Source: Phymatolithon calcareum
Lineage: Eukaryota > Rhodophyta > Florideophyceae > Hapalidiales
Assembly (NCBI GenBank): GCA_977006965.1
Contig: OZ345375.1
Span: 1-64,000 of the forward strand
Direction of reading: 5' to 3'
Length of the DNA: 64,000 nt
Below the pieces are notes generated by a model. The model saw nothing but the letters and a program-made list of their open reading frames with translations, searched no databases and had not been told where the DNA came from. Shown piece after piece: positions 1 to 10,365 of this stretch. The number at the start of each line of letters is the position of its first letter. Positions within the stretch are counted from its first letter, which is position 1. The position numbers and the translations under genes were made by a program.

Positions 1-398
1 ATACCCTATTCCCTATTCCCCCCGCATTGGTATAATGATCGACACACCAGGTTCTCCCTACGGAAACATGGATTGGACGTGACTGTGCTCAGCGCACACG
101 CCACGAATGCTGCGCGCATCGCAGGAAAGACTGCCGACGGGGCGGATTCTAAAGCTGAAACCTTGAAACTCGTAACGCACAAAATCGAGCGGGCGTAAAT
201 GTCTTGCCCGTGGTTTCAAGTTGTTCAGAACATCCCGGTGAACAACGACCTCAAATTTTAATTGCTAGTTTATGGAGTATAGGATACCATTTAAGAGTAG
301 TCTCACGCCTGGCGTGAAACATTTGGGATAAGGAACAAGAACAGGACCGAGTAAAACTGTCCTTCTCGTGCTGTTCGCTAGTGCATCCTCAGACTGAA
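1..398. other. No gene recognised
   Basis: I see no reading frame with recognisable similarity, no RNA gene and no repeat shared with the rest of the window before the LINE fragment begins near position 400. Confidence 0.5.
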
Positions 399-1165
399 GT
401 TTCCAACAAGTTTCTCGGAAAATGGCCTACAAACGACCTTGGGCAAAGAATTCTACATTTGCTTTCTTTCCTCCCCACTGCTTGGTGCGGTACACTGTTC
501 TTGGCGAACGTAATTTTCTGGTGCGATTCTCTTCTTTCTGTTCCTATACTTGCCGAAGGTCAGATCTATCTTGCATGTCAATTGTCATTTTTTCTTCCCG
601 TATATAGTCGAGAGTTTCGAGTTCTAGCTCTACTCCTGCGCCTTTGGTCTCCTCCCCAATCTTGCTTAATCTTCGACTTAGCTTCCGGAGCAGGTGCTTT
701 CGGCGAGACTCCCATGGCTCTATTTGCTACAGTCTCCTTAGTCTTCTTAAGTCCCGCGCTGCCCACATCCCGAATAGTATCGTTGCTAAGTTTTCACTGT
801 TGCTTTCGACACATCGATTGTTTCAGGTGTTATATGCGCAGCGCACTCAAATACTGGCCTGATAATATCAGGTCAGCAAGCGCCAAAGTTCGGATCATGA
901 GCAAAACAGGCATGACAAGAAGTGGATATAGAACTTAAAAGAGCATTACAAATAAGAACTGCAGAAAATTCTCCAGGAATGCTCCGAATGGGCACGGGTC
1001 TATCGGATGACGTCGTCAGCAAATATGTTCAGAGGAAGAATCGGGTCAGAATCGTTGAGTTTGAAGCCCGTGACTCTTTCTGCGAGAGTATCCATGAGGA
1101 TGTTGAACAGTGCGAGGCTAATGGGGAAACCTTGGGGGACTCCTCGCTCACTTGTCCCTTTAGTT
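399..1165 (-). mobile_element. LINE-C fragment, internally rearranged (reverse transcriptase C-terminal half)
   Basis: Read on the minus strand, 1165-1012 encodes reverse transcriptase motifs in order: GVPQGFPISLALFNILMDTL, then FADDVI, the catalytic Asp-Asp. From 871 down to about 400 the minus strand encodes IRPVFECAAHITPET followed by the C-terminal region seen again in the plus-strand LINE at 29.6-30.6 kb. Two blocks in between are flipped: 956-1011 (ELQKILQECSEWARVYRMT) and 873-935 (SASAKVRIMSKTGMTRSGYR) read on the plus strand, although both lie in the order expected for the minus-strand element. There are frameshifts and no intact frame, so this is a dead copy. The assignment rests on the match to the better preserved copy in this window and on the general LINE RT motifs. 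Confidence 0.8.
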
Positions 1166-1271
1166 CTTTCTGAGTCCCTCGTGTATGTGAAGGTAGTTTC
1201 CTACAGCTAGAACGAGGTAAGTGATGCAAGGTTTGCTGATAGCCTTCCATTGAAGACTCCCCCCCTCCGGA

Positions 1272-1577
1272 ACGAAGCTGTCCCCCTGAGCGCGCCCCCG
1301 TTGAGGAGCGCCGACACGAAATTGCCCCCCCCGAGCGGGCTTCTATTGAAGCCTCCCGCCGAAGTTGCCTCCATGAGCGTGTTTTCGTTGCAGAATGACA
1401 ACACGAAGTTGTCCCCCCGAGCGAGCCACCGTTGAAGTGCGCTTCCGAAGTTGTCCCACCGAGCGGGCTTTCATTGAAGTCCCCCCGAAGTTGTCCCCCC
1501 ATGCGAGCCTCCGTTGAAGAGCCCTCTCGAAGTTGTCCCCCCCCCGAGCGGGCTTCCGTTTAAGATTCCCCTCCCCG
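1272..1577. repeat. Minisatellite, about 7 imperfect units of 40-48 bp
   Basis: Units begin with CGAAGTTGTCCCCCCGAGCG or a close variant and end in TTGAAG plus a variable spacer. By eye the starts are near 1272, 1316, 1359, 1403, 1445, 1485 and 1527. Unit length is mostly 40-44 bp. The array is C-rich on the plus strand. Open frames across it on both strands are artefacts of the repeat. Confidence 0.8.
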
Positions 1578-1850
1578 ATGTTTGTCAACAAGGCAAGAAG
1601 TCATCGCGGGTTCGAGATTTTTGCCCTACTTTGACATTTTTTATCACGAAGAAGAAGAACGTAGCAGGTGATGGATACTAGAGTTGGAGAAGATGGAGAT
1701 GAGTAAAGCAATTGTGATTTGGGAACATAATTGTTACACAGAGTAGTTACTGAAAAAAAGACCAAGCTGCTCTGGCGTTGAGAGCTTATAAAATGAAAAC
1801 TTTCAATTTTCCCCACAATCGACAAGAGTGGATAAACGTAGTAAAGCACT

Positions 1851-3012
1851 TTTTTTCCCCTTTCAAGTTTATTTAAAACCCCCACAGACTTCCGAAGATA
1901 TGGGCAAGGCTTCCTCTGGTGCTACCTACCTTTGTGTAGCTCACAAAACGTCCACTAGAATCGCAGACGCGAAAACTCAGGACTCAAAGTAGTCCTATCT
2001 CAGTCCTCTACGGGGTTGCTGGTGCTTGGACTCGACCACTTTTTGCCTTGCATTCTGCGGATTAATACAGGCCTTCTTCGTTCTCCATGCGTTCTATGAG
2101 TGTCTTGCTAAATAGTAAGAGCTCATCTAGCGCCTTTTCTGTTTCCAGTCGTTTTTCTACTTCGAGTTCGTACCCTGCTAGCGTGCGTTCAAGGGTCTCC
2201 ATATGCTCTCTGGCTCTGGTGCCGAATTCTTCAGTCATACTTGTTGTTGACACCTGTGGGAATCTGCCACAGGCATACTGCAGCGCGAGTTGTCTGTGCT
2301 TCACCTTGGGGAACTTGAGGATTGCTGGCAATTCTCTTGTTTTGTCGTATGGTATCTTTCTTTTCCGCTTCGATTCTAGGCGGTCTCCTTCCATTTCCAG
2401 AAATTTCGATCGAAGTGCTTGCGAAGATTGGTTTGCTTGGATATGCTTTACCGCTTCACCGAACGGCTCTCTGGTCTCCATCGCGGCGATATCTTTCCTC
2501 GTGTACTGCCATTCATGGTTGTTTCTTCTTTCGGGCACTTCCTTTGAATACATACGTTCTTTCGCCTTGTTCCTTCTCAGCATTTTGAAGGCCAACATTT
2601 CTCGTCGATGTGCGGCCGCCTGGATCCGGCACAGGAGACGGAGCCTGTCCGTCCTTCCTCGGGCCAGTGGCCCGAATACTTGATTGAAGAATGTTGCTTC
2701 TACTTCCCTGACGGCATTTTGTACGTCTTCTGTCCAGGGCGTTAAGTGCATTGCGTACTCCCAGCGTGGCTGTACTAGTGCCTTGTATATCTGAATACAC
2801 TTCTGTATACTCAGCCCTTTCTTGAACACTCCCAGTGTACGCAATTCGTACACGGCCGTCCTTGATTTCTTTAGTCGTTGCATCATTAACGTATCTGTAA
2901 CTCCTCCGGGGTCTAGGGATACTCCAAGGTACGTGACCTCCGGAACTTGTGCTAGCACCTTGTTCGCTAGCTTGAATGTCTTGCCCAATGTTTCTTCTGA
3001 TTCGAGGACTTC
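1851..3012 (-). mobile_element. 5'-truncated LINE-A copy with 8-bp target duplication
   Basis: The minus strand carries the C-terminal part of the LINE-A ORF, the LINE-A 3' untranslated end (the stretch ending TTTTAAATAAAC is shared with the full copy near 15750) and a short A/G-rich tail. The 8-mer AAAGCACT lies immediately outside both ends on the plus strand (1843-1850 and 3020-3027), as expected for a target-site duplication. The break at the 5' end, inside the RT region, is typical of incomplete target-primed reverse transcription. Confidence 0.85.
2062..3003 (-). pseudogene. LINE-A ORF2 C-terminal fragment (RT thumb and tail)
   Basis: The frame is open from the 5' truncation point to its stop. 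It aligns residue by residue with the C-terminal third of the full LINE-A at 14.58-15.52 kb. Shared blocks include TYLGVSL, YELRTLG, QPRWEYA, FGPLARGR, RLLCRIQ, KRKIPYDK and FPQVSTTSM. It lacks the catalytic RT motifs and has no start of its own; any upstream methionine lies in flanking DNA. The open frame shows that this copy is not ancient. Function: none expected. Confidence 0.85.
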
Positions 3013-3235
3013 GCGTAACAAAGCACTGCCGATTTTGTGTAAGTAGCAACCTTGCCTGATCCAAACAACGAGAAAGGTATCACGCTCACGAAAAGGATCT
3101 GAATGGTGGACAGACACAACTGAACGATCAAAGAAATTTCTATCCCGCGCGGAGCAGAACTGAGCCTGCGTCTGTTGGTCTTGTATGGTGACAAGACGAT
3201 TGGCTTCGCAAAAACTGAATTCGGAAGAAGAAGAA

Positions 3236-3440
3236 GATGTGTATATTTTTATTTAAAAGTTATCAGCACATCGGCTGACGTTTGGGGCAACTTCCCAAGT
3301 GCCAAGAGCAATTGGCTGGATTCTGCCAATGGGATTGTTTAATTTCTTATTGGTGTAAACGTTTCCGTGGAATACAAAAACCAAAATCTGGTCCTCTTCG
3401 GGACCTCGAGGGCGTAAATGTTTCCCCTGTTCTGTGGCAT
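3236..3440 (-). repeat. Unnamed repeat D, 3' end with TTC tail
   Basis: On the minus strand this stretch ends in TTTTAAATAAAAATATACAC followed by CTTCTTCTTC. It aligns end to end with 50395-50600 (minus), sharing GTTGCCCCAA(A/G)CGTC near the end and CCTCGAG about 170 bp further in. The architecture, a 3' UTR-like stretch with an AATAAA-like block and a simple-sequence tail, suggests the 3' end of a LINE or SINE. The body was not identified. Confidence 0.5.
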
Positions 3441-4956
3441 GCTGTAATCTCAGGTTGCGAGCAGCACTTAATTGTCCAAAGCCTGGAACATTGAGTTCGG
3501 TAGAAGAAAGTGAAAGAACGACCGATGAAAATGTTGCCCTCTTTCAGCGAGAAAGACATCCGGTATTACGAAATGGGGCCCAGAAGAAAGTGGCGAAATT
3601 CCTAAAAGAGACCGCTCAGTATGAAGACGAGGTTGCTGAAAAGCAAATAGAGATCCCTTCAATGTCGTTGGCGTCCTGTAAAGTGTCTATGAAAGTGATC
3701 CTCCTCGAGAACATGTATTGTTTTCGGGTGGATTCATAGATCTTGTACATAATGTGCTCGTCAAAAAGACACTGGAATTCGTTAAACTCGCCCATGGCGC
3801 TTCGGTGCAGAAACGACTCGGGACGTCGCAAACTCCCATGTGCGTACTATCGCTCGTCAAAAGACGGTATACTCTTTGTGGTAATAGAAGAGATATGATT
3901 TTCCCCCTCGAGAACTCTTCTGTGACCAGGGATCGGAACAATGCCATTGCAAGCGATTGGAGAAAAAGATAAAATACCCAAAGCGGAGGGCTTCTCACAC
4001 GGCGATGCAATGCGAATTCCAATACTGGTAGTCGTAGAAATCCTAATTGCAATGATCTCGGGCGATGAATACCGTTTAATGGCCATGTAAAGCATAAAAC
4101 ACTACAACAGAAACAGCCACACATTCACGGCACTACAAAGCCCAACTACAAGACACAAAGCACTCCCATTAGACACTATACGACATTTCTACGTTAATTT
4201 CATGGTCTCTCATGCGCGCTTTCGCATTTTCCGAACGATTCCCGGTGATAGCTTTACATACCAGCTCCGCGTCCCAAAAGCGGTTGTTAAGTTTCAAGAA
4301 CACTAGCGGTCCGTCTGTTCTCGGCTAGAACGTATTTCGCAATACTCCAGAGGCGCTCTATCTCTGCAATCGAACCCATGACAAAATCACAGTTGACATA
4401 GTCTTCCTCCCAAGTTGCAAATGAGCAGCCAGCAAGGTACAATCTGATAAGTGCCTTACATATGCTGTTATCACGTGGAGTAGACAGTGACGTTGTAAGG
4501 AAATAGCCAGCACGGTATAATCAATGAAAGTATGCCTTTACATGTACTTTTGCCGGGATGTCGACGATAGCTGGCGCACGTCTGGTACGTAGTTAGGGTA
4601 CCTAAATTAGTGTAGCCACTTCAGCAATCACCCGGGGCATCCCTTTGAGGGACGGCGATTGAAGATTGGCTATGTAGCGATATAGATGTTAAGCTCCCCC
4701 AAGGTCTGCACATTGTGCAGCTTGGGCAGCTGTTGTGACATCAAGTACCACTCGTATCTGTTAAGTCTACTGGAGCCGTAAGGATGTGGAGTTGTTTACC
4801 AGCTCTGATAAATCCCGCAATAAAAGAAAGAAAGAAAGAAATCACCAAAGATGGCGCAATGCAACTTGCAATGCTGCAGAATGACCCAGTCTTCGATTTC
4901 TATTGAGGATTGCAATTCATTGCAATGTCAATCTATTTTAACCGACCCCTGTCTGT
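3441..4956. other. No intact gene; scattered repeat-D motifs
   Basis: No open frame here resembles a known protein. A block at about 3895-3915 (TGATTTTCCCCCTCGAGA) repeats in the minus strand near 50560-50590, and ATGGCCATGTAAAGCAT near 4070 resembles ATGGCCACGCAGAGCAT near 50597. The two lie in opposite relative orientation, which suggests broken repeat-D copies. Confidence 0.35.
4821..4842 (+). repeat. (GAAA)n microsatellite
   Basis: About five GAAA units follow an AATAAA-like sequence. It may be the tail of a decayed retroelement, but no element body was recognised upstream. Confidence 0.6.
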
Positions 4957-5004
4957 GAGACCAGAGGTAGGTTTTGGAGTTTTGCTGACTATGCCGTTTT
5001 TAAG
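4957..5004 (+). repeat. Repeat-D fragment
   Basis: The plus strand reads GAGACCAGAGGTAGGTTTT, then GCTGACTATGCCGTTTTTAAG. This matches 50509-50556 on the minus strand over about 48 bases with few differences. It has no coding meaning that I can see. Confidence 0.55.
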
Positions 5005-6313
5005 ATATCTAGAAACGCTCGACAAAGGAACGATACTATCTTACTCCGCCAAGGGGGCACCGTGCGCCTCAATAGAATCATCAATTACGCTATTCTTAAG
5101 CCTTATTTCAACTTATATCGAAACAAACATCAAGAGCGTGGTGAATACGAACAATGGTGGGAAAGATAATCCAAAGGTCTAAAATATCACAGTGAGCGTT
5201 ATTCGTGTTTTCACGGAGATTGCAGGATCCAAGACTGAGATTTAGCAACCTTGAAGTGTTATTTTTTCAAGGCTGGATGGCGATGCTTATGCACTTCAAA
5301 CACACAAGCTAAGAGAAATATACATAATATGACCACTGTGAAACGCCTCGATGGTAGTACAGCGGGTGTTGGTAATTATGAAAATTGTTGCCAACTGTGA
5401 AAATGACCTCTTTACTCATAAATGTAATTTTATTTCTTATTTTTCCAGGTTATCATCACTTCAAAAACGTGTTCGACTCTCATCTGGACGGGCCTGCGCC
5501 CAATAAAATTATATGTAGCATCTTTACCGCACATAAATAGCTGTGTCGATGACCAAGGATGAATCTGGCAAGAAATTGCACATAAAATGCAAATATTCAA
5601 GTGACAGTGGCCATTCCAACGGAATCGATTCCGAAGGCACCTCCATCCGCTTAGTGGACACATCTGTTTGAGCCTCACTCACCGTCCAACCATGGCACTT
5701 AGACACAATCATCGCGAAACAACTTATTTGCCGCGGTAGATGTCGTACTTAAGAGCGGCTCTAGGTTAAAAGCCGCTATCGACGCTGTGAAGAGCTGGCC
5801 CAAAATCACCACCCTCTCATGTAGAGTTAAGCGCGCGCGCAAAGGCGATGTTCAGAAAATCGTCGGGCAGCCCTGCGGTTTGGCAATGGCACAGGAGACG
5901 GCAACTGAACAGATGTGTCGGCGCTTTGCTGCCCTCGGAGCGTCTATAGTTAAAGACGAGCTAGCATGGATAGTCGAAGAGCAGTTTAGAAGTCTCCTCG
6001 ATCACCGTTTTACCAAGAGTAAGCCAGGAAAAGACTAGATGAATAGATTTAGCAAGCATAACAAACTGAAATTGAACAAACCGAGTAGTCAGGCTACTGA
6101 ACGTTATGCCCGAACAAACGCAGACACACTTACAGAGCATTGAATGTCTTTCGGCTCTCTACTCTCAACGTTCAATACTCACGAAACACGTCTTTTTAGT
6201 TTGAACGAGTAGTCTCCATGAAAGGGCTTTCGGGCACGCTAGAGGACGGAATGAGAGTTTAAAGGGTAAATGGTTAGACTGTTTCTGTGACCATAATAAG
6301 AGGATTTTGCATT
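5005..6313. other. No recognised gene
   Basis: The longest frames are under 85 codons. The frame at 5787-6038 (+) encodes a basic 83-residue peptide with a fairly protein-like C-terminal half (AALGASIVKDELAWIVEEQF) but no recognised family and no supporting context. It may be a fragment of an older element or gene. Confidence 0.4.
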
Positions 6314-6318
6314 ACAAG

Positions 6319-7386
6319 TGTAGCGCCAGGCTCCAAAGAACCCGACGCCACATGGGAGAGAAAAGCCCAAGAGAGGAGAGAGACGAAAAGAGCGGGAGAG
6401 ACAAGACAAAAGAGAAGGAAAGAAAGACAAGCAAACAAAACCTCCAGACCAGCGGACAAAATAGGCGTCCACCATCGTAGTACTCCATGGCTTTGCGGGA
6501 ACGCAAGCGGTCGTGAACGTAGAACACGAGCGCAAGGCTACGCCGAACAGGGCTTCAGAAGCTTGACGAGGTAGATGAGGGTGAATAGAGATAGACGCGA
6601 CTTGAACCAGGGCGAAGTCGGTAATGCAGGTCACGGAGGACACTCCACAGCTTTGCGGGAACACAAGCGGTCGCATGGATGAGATACGAGGGCGAGGCTA
6701 CATCGAACAGGGCCTCGGAAGCTCGACGTGAGGAGCACTTGGGTCCAGATGATAAGCACAACTTGCAACACAAAACGGGCAAGATTGCCATACGGTAACT
6801 CCAGCGATCGTGAGGACGAACACGAGCGCGGGCCTTCGAGGAAACGGAGAAGAACAAGCGTGGAGACTAGTCGAACGGACGTCCACTGCGCCGCTTACGA
6901 CATGGTGAAAGGCAAAAGAGAAAGGAAGGAGAAAACGACGCCGTCTTTAGGCGGCGACCATGGCTTGGCCGTCGACCTTCGCACGGACGCACGAAAAAGG
7001 GAAAGGGAAACTTGCACGCGGTTGTCGACGCACCGGCTTGCGCGCCGAAACGGTTGCGTCCAAGAAGGTTGGGAAGAGCTCCGACTCCGCGTGGTCGAAG
7101 GGACTGTCAGGCGAACATTGCGCGTGCTTGATCCAAGCAATCGAGCAGAAATCCAGAACTCCCCCACCTTCCTTTACTCAGAGGAAGGAACTAACTAGCT
7201 TATATACTACAACCTACGCAAAAGACAGCGATGCAGCGCGTAGACACACGAGAGACACGTGCAAGTATGGCCCAACAGATCACCTACTACGAGCAGCATG
7301 ACTATCGAGATCACAGTTGTGCGGCGTACAGTCGCGAGAGGAAAAAGAGACCGCCTTGGGACAGCGACATAACAGCGGGCGCTACA
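6319..7386. mobile_element. 1.07 kb non-autonomous DNA element with TIRs and 5-bp TSD
   Basis: The left end TGTAGCGCC is the exact reverse complement of the right end GGCGCTACA. ACAAG is duplicated immediately outside both ends (6314-6318 and 7387-7391). No transposase is recognisable; frames inside are short and not conserved in the second copy. Three related internal sub-repeats, near 6482, 6642 and 6797, share a core like CTTTGCGGGAAC...CGAGCGC. A diverged, oppositely oriented copy at 39.45-40.39 kb shares long blocks, for example the stretch around TTGATCCAAGCAATCGA and CACCTTCCTTTACT. The 5-bp duplication argues against hAT (8 bp) and Tc1/mariner (TA); the superfamily is undetermined. 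Confidence 0.8.
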
Positions 7387-7391
7387 ACAAG

Positions 7392-8959
7392 ACATGGGCT
7401 CCTCCTAACATTTAACGAGGCCATGCAGGCAGTCGGAGACAAGAAAAAACTCGATGTCAAAGCGAGGTGAAAAAGGGGCGGCAAAAGCTCTAACAGATCC
7501 TAGATAACAACGCAATATGGAGCAAACGCGACGGGCAAGAGTGGTTAGTGGACGCAAGCGATAGCCCGAAGGGCCCAGCTTTGTAATTGCTACATCTCGA
7601 AAATGAAAACCCCGCGGAACTTTAAGGAACGACGGGCAGTTGCGAGACCAAGATGTCCTTCGAAAAAACCGGATTCAGGAGGCACGACACTGCTTCTAAC
7701 GACCAGGGAACACCAGTTAGTTATGCACCATATATTTTCCATTTTATTCATATATAAGGTTCATTCGATTGTTTCCAAAATATTCTACACATTTCGGAGC
7801 TCTCCTAAATATAGAACATTCTATAGCTCGTGTGAAACATAACCTCTGAGCTCGAAGACGCGGAAAACTGATGTATTGAGCATGGCTGACTCGTCCAGAA
7901 ACTTATTTTGCTTCTATTTTTTGAAAATGTTTTCTTTATTTACGACCACATGCTGTAGGAAAGGAAACGTTATTTTACTTTCAAATTGGTGCTTACATCT
8001 CCGGTGCGGGACGGTTGGCCCCTTAAAAGTCAATATCGCGCTCCAGCTGTCGAACCTCAAGCTGTGGGCTAAGTTCGCCATCACTAAATATGTATCTATC
8101 AGCTCGCGGGACTATCTTCAGTCCCTAGAGCTATCTCCTTCTGTTGCGTGGTGCAAAGCACTTGCTGGTCATGGTTGCGGTGAAACTTGCTGAGAATCTA
8201 ACTCCACAGTGTAGATTACGGATTGTTTAACAAAAAAAGAAGCCTGCTTCTGAAAGAGTTACTGTATCGACGCACCAAGAAGACGCGGGGACTACGGTTA
8301 CAACATCATACTTTGTTTGCGTTTCATGAAGGGCGTGGCAGTGCTGGAGACCCTACGAGCAACGATAAGCCTTGCGAAGTATTTTTGACAGCCTCGCTAA
8401 TAGCCATCATTGCTTTTCTGCTTGCGTCAGGAAGTTAAATATGCTAGTCAGCGTCAAGACTGAGACGAGAGTAGCTCATCTCCTTGCTCTCACTGAGCAT
8501 TGTGAGCAACGTGGCGCTGGTTGTCCCCGACGATGCGTACGTCTGCATCGCTATCAGGATTTTCTTGAAGCAGTCTGAGATGAACGTTGTTCGGAACTGG
8601 TTAAAACTGAATTTGCGCAACGATGAGCTCAAAAGGCCAGACTAAAGTGCTTCGAGATCGAGAAAGCCCGAACTGCTATACATTTTCCACGTCGGCAGCT
8701 TGTTTACCCTAGTTTACGAAATGGATCCGGCAGCTGGTACTTAGCCTCTGCGTCGACCCCATCAAGTAACAAGAGCCAAGAAAAGGATAGAAAAATATAC
8801 GTCACAGAGGCACACGTTGCCCGTGAGGACCGACATGAAGGAGGGCTGCCGCTATCCGGCACTGCGACAAAGGAAACTGAACGCGAAACGTACTATGATG
8901 AAGCATCACAGAAGCCGTGCAAGGAACTTGAAAAAGAGGCCCTGTCTACATCTAAGGAT
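7392..8959. other. No recognised gene
   Basis: Several frames of 60-105 codons exist (for example 7876-8193 plus), but none resembles a known family. The AT-rich segment 7720-7850 and the mixed composition suggest non-coding or eroded sequence. Confidence 0.4.
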
Positions 8960-9900
8960 GCGGAGAAAGAAACAAGTACAGAATCTCCCATCAAAAGTCT
9001 TTAGGATACCACACCCGAAGATTGTATTTAACACAGAGACCCCGGAGTACTTATGAAAGATGGTGAGATAATCATGCAGGAGACGTGAGTGAAGTTGTAG
9101 AGACAAACATGAGGCCGGAAGCACGTTGCTTCACGGAACTGTTCACAGTGAGCGCCCCGAGACCGGTACTACTCACCGCAGAAGGACTGAGATACCAAAA
9201 TGATTCAAGGAAAAGGAACGTGTCATCTAGAGACCCTAGAAGAGTCTCTATAGTTTTTTAAACAGGAGTTAGAGCCAATCTTTATATTTAAATATGCAAA
9301 GATGCACTTGAAAATTGTCATCGCATAGCTTTAAAGCTTTGAAACTTAAGTCTCTAAAGTTGACAAGACAGGAGACGAAGAAATGTCCAAAGCTTATCAC
9401 CAGGCACGCAAGAGGCAACTCATACTATGCGGAGACGGGAATCCAGGACAAAAGCTATTGGACGGACAAAAAAAAGAAGAAGAAACCAAATTGTAAAGTG
9501 GGCAGAAGAGAAAGGATCAGATATACGTGCCATCAAAGCCCACATTTCAGACAACGATATACAGCAGCAATTTTGACATCTTTGTCACGAAAGTCATAAC
9601 GCCCTCCATTCCAGATTCACTGGAAACTATTTGCACATGGAGTACGCTGCACAAAGAGGATTACAAATTTCTCAGAAGCAGAGAGGAACTCGTCGGTAGC
9701 CAGTCCAAGAGACGAGTCAATGTACGGTACTGGGTGGGCACCAGAATGAGATTTGTCAACAAAAAAGCACTCATTCAAGATCTGTACGGACGTCCTAGTC
9801 CAAAAAAGTAGAAGATATCTACAAGAAGGTAGTGGACATTTACTCGAAAACTCGGCGAAGGACGAACAAGAAAAAGTGCCTCTGAAGCATATCTCGGAAC
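8960..9900 (+). mobile_element. Decayed LINE-A copy, endonuclease region
   Basis: Several blocks line up with the EN region of the full LINE-A at 12.34-13.15 kb. ETPEYL at about 9038 matches the same residues near 12390. The block around 9370-9440 aligns with 12725-12795, including the start of the catalytic GDWN motif (here GDGN). 9527-9811 encodes PTFQTTIYSSNFDIFVTKVI, matching PTFETKNYARNIHFFATKGI. Stops and frameshifts break the frame. No RT follows, so the copy is truncated near 9900. Confidence 0.7.
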
Positions 9901-10219
9901 TACCCGGAATCAGGAGTGCAGCAATCTGATTGCTTCGGACATGCGCTCTTCTCTCAATTAGGCAATTCTATTGATAGCAAGTTTATTTTTCATTTCAAGC
10001 TGCAATCATCATGAGAGTTCCAATTTAATTTGCAATTCATAGGCCATCCGCAATCTACCGGTCAATTCAGGGAACCTTCTGTCTCTTCTAAACATGTATT
10101 AGAGCTCATTGTGCTGCGAGTCCTCGAGGGTAAACATGTCGACACGATCGCTTTCGCCACGTACCATGGCCTTTTTCACAGTATACTCATTCGAGTAGTC
10201 TCAACTAACTCGCAAGAAC
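9901..10219. other. Short intergenic stretch with repeat-D-like motif
   Basis: No gene is seen. CCTCGAGGGTAAACATG near 10123 resembles the CTCGAGGG blocks of repeat D. This stretch is the 5' flank into which LINE-A inserted. Confidence 0.35.
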
Positions 10220-10365
10220 AGAAGTGCTTCGCCCAAGACAGTAAAAGAGCCGCGGCGCGGACCGATTGGACCAAGACAGAGTTCTATGCTGCGTAGCGCT
10301 AACGACAAGGCCGCCGCCGAGGGCAACCCCCAGGAAAGGGGTATAGTCCCCTGGGGCACCGAACA

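Noticed and set aside
381-938. A 185-codon plus-strand frame
   Set aside because: Most of it is the antisense of a minus-strand LINE-C fragment; only its last 21 or so codons match the LINE in this orientation, because of a local inversion.
1029-1502. A 157-codon minus-strand frame with Gly/Ser-rich repeats
   Set aside because: It is translation of the minisatellite plus the wrong frame of the RT fragment.
1272-1577. CRISPR-like regular repeats
   Set aside because: The units are tandem and diverged along their whole length, with no unique spacers between identical repeats, in eukaryotic DNA.
6728-7198. A 156-codon frame inside the TIR element
   Set aside because: Highly basic, no motif, and not conserved in the second copy; treated as chance.
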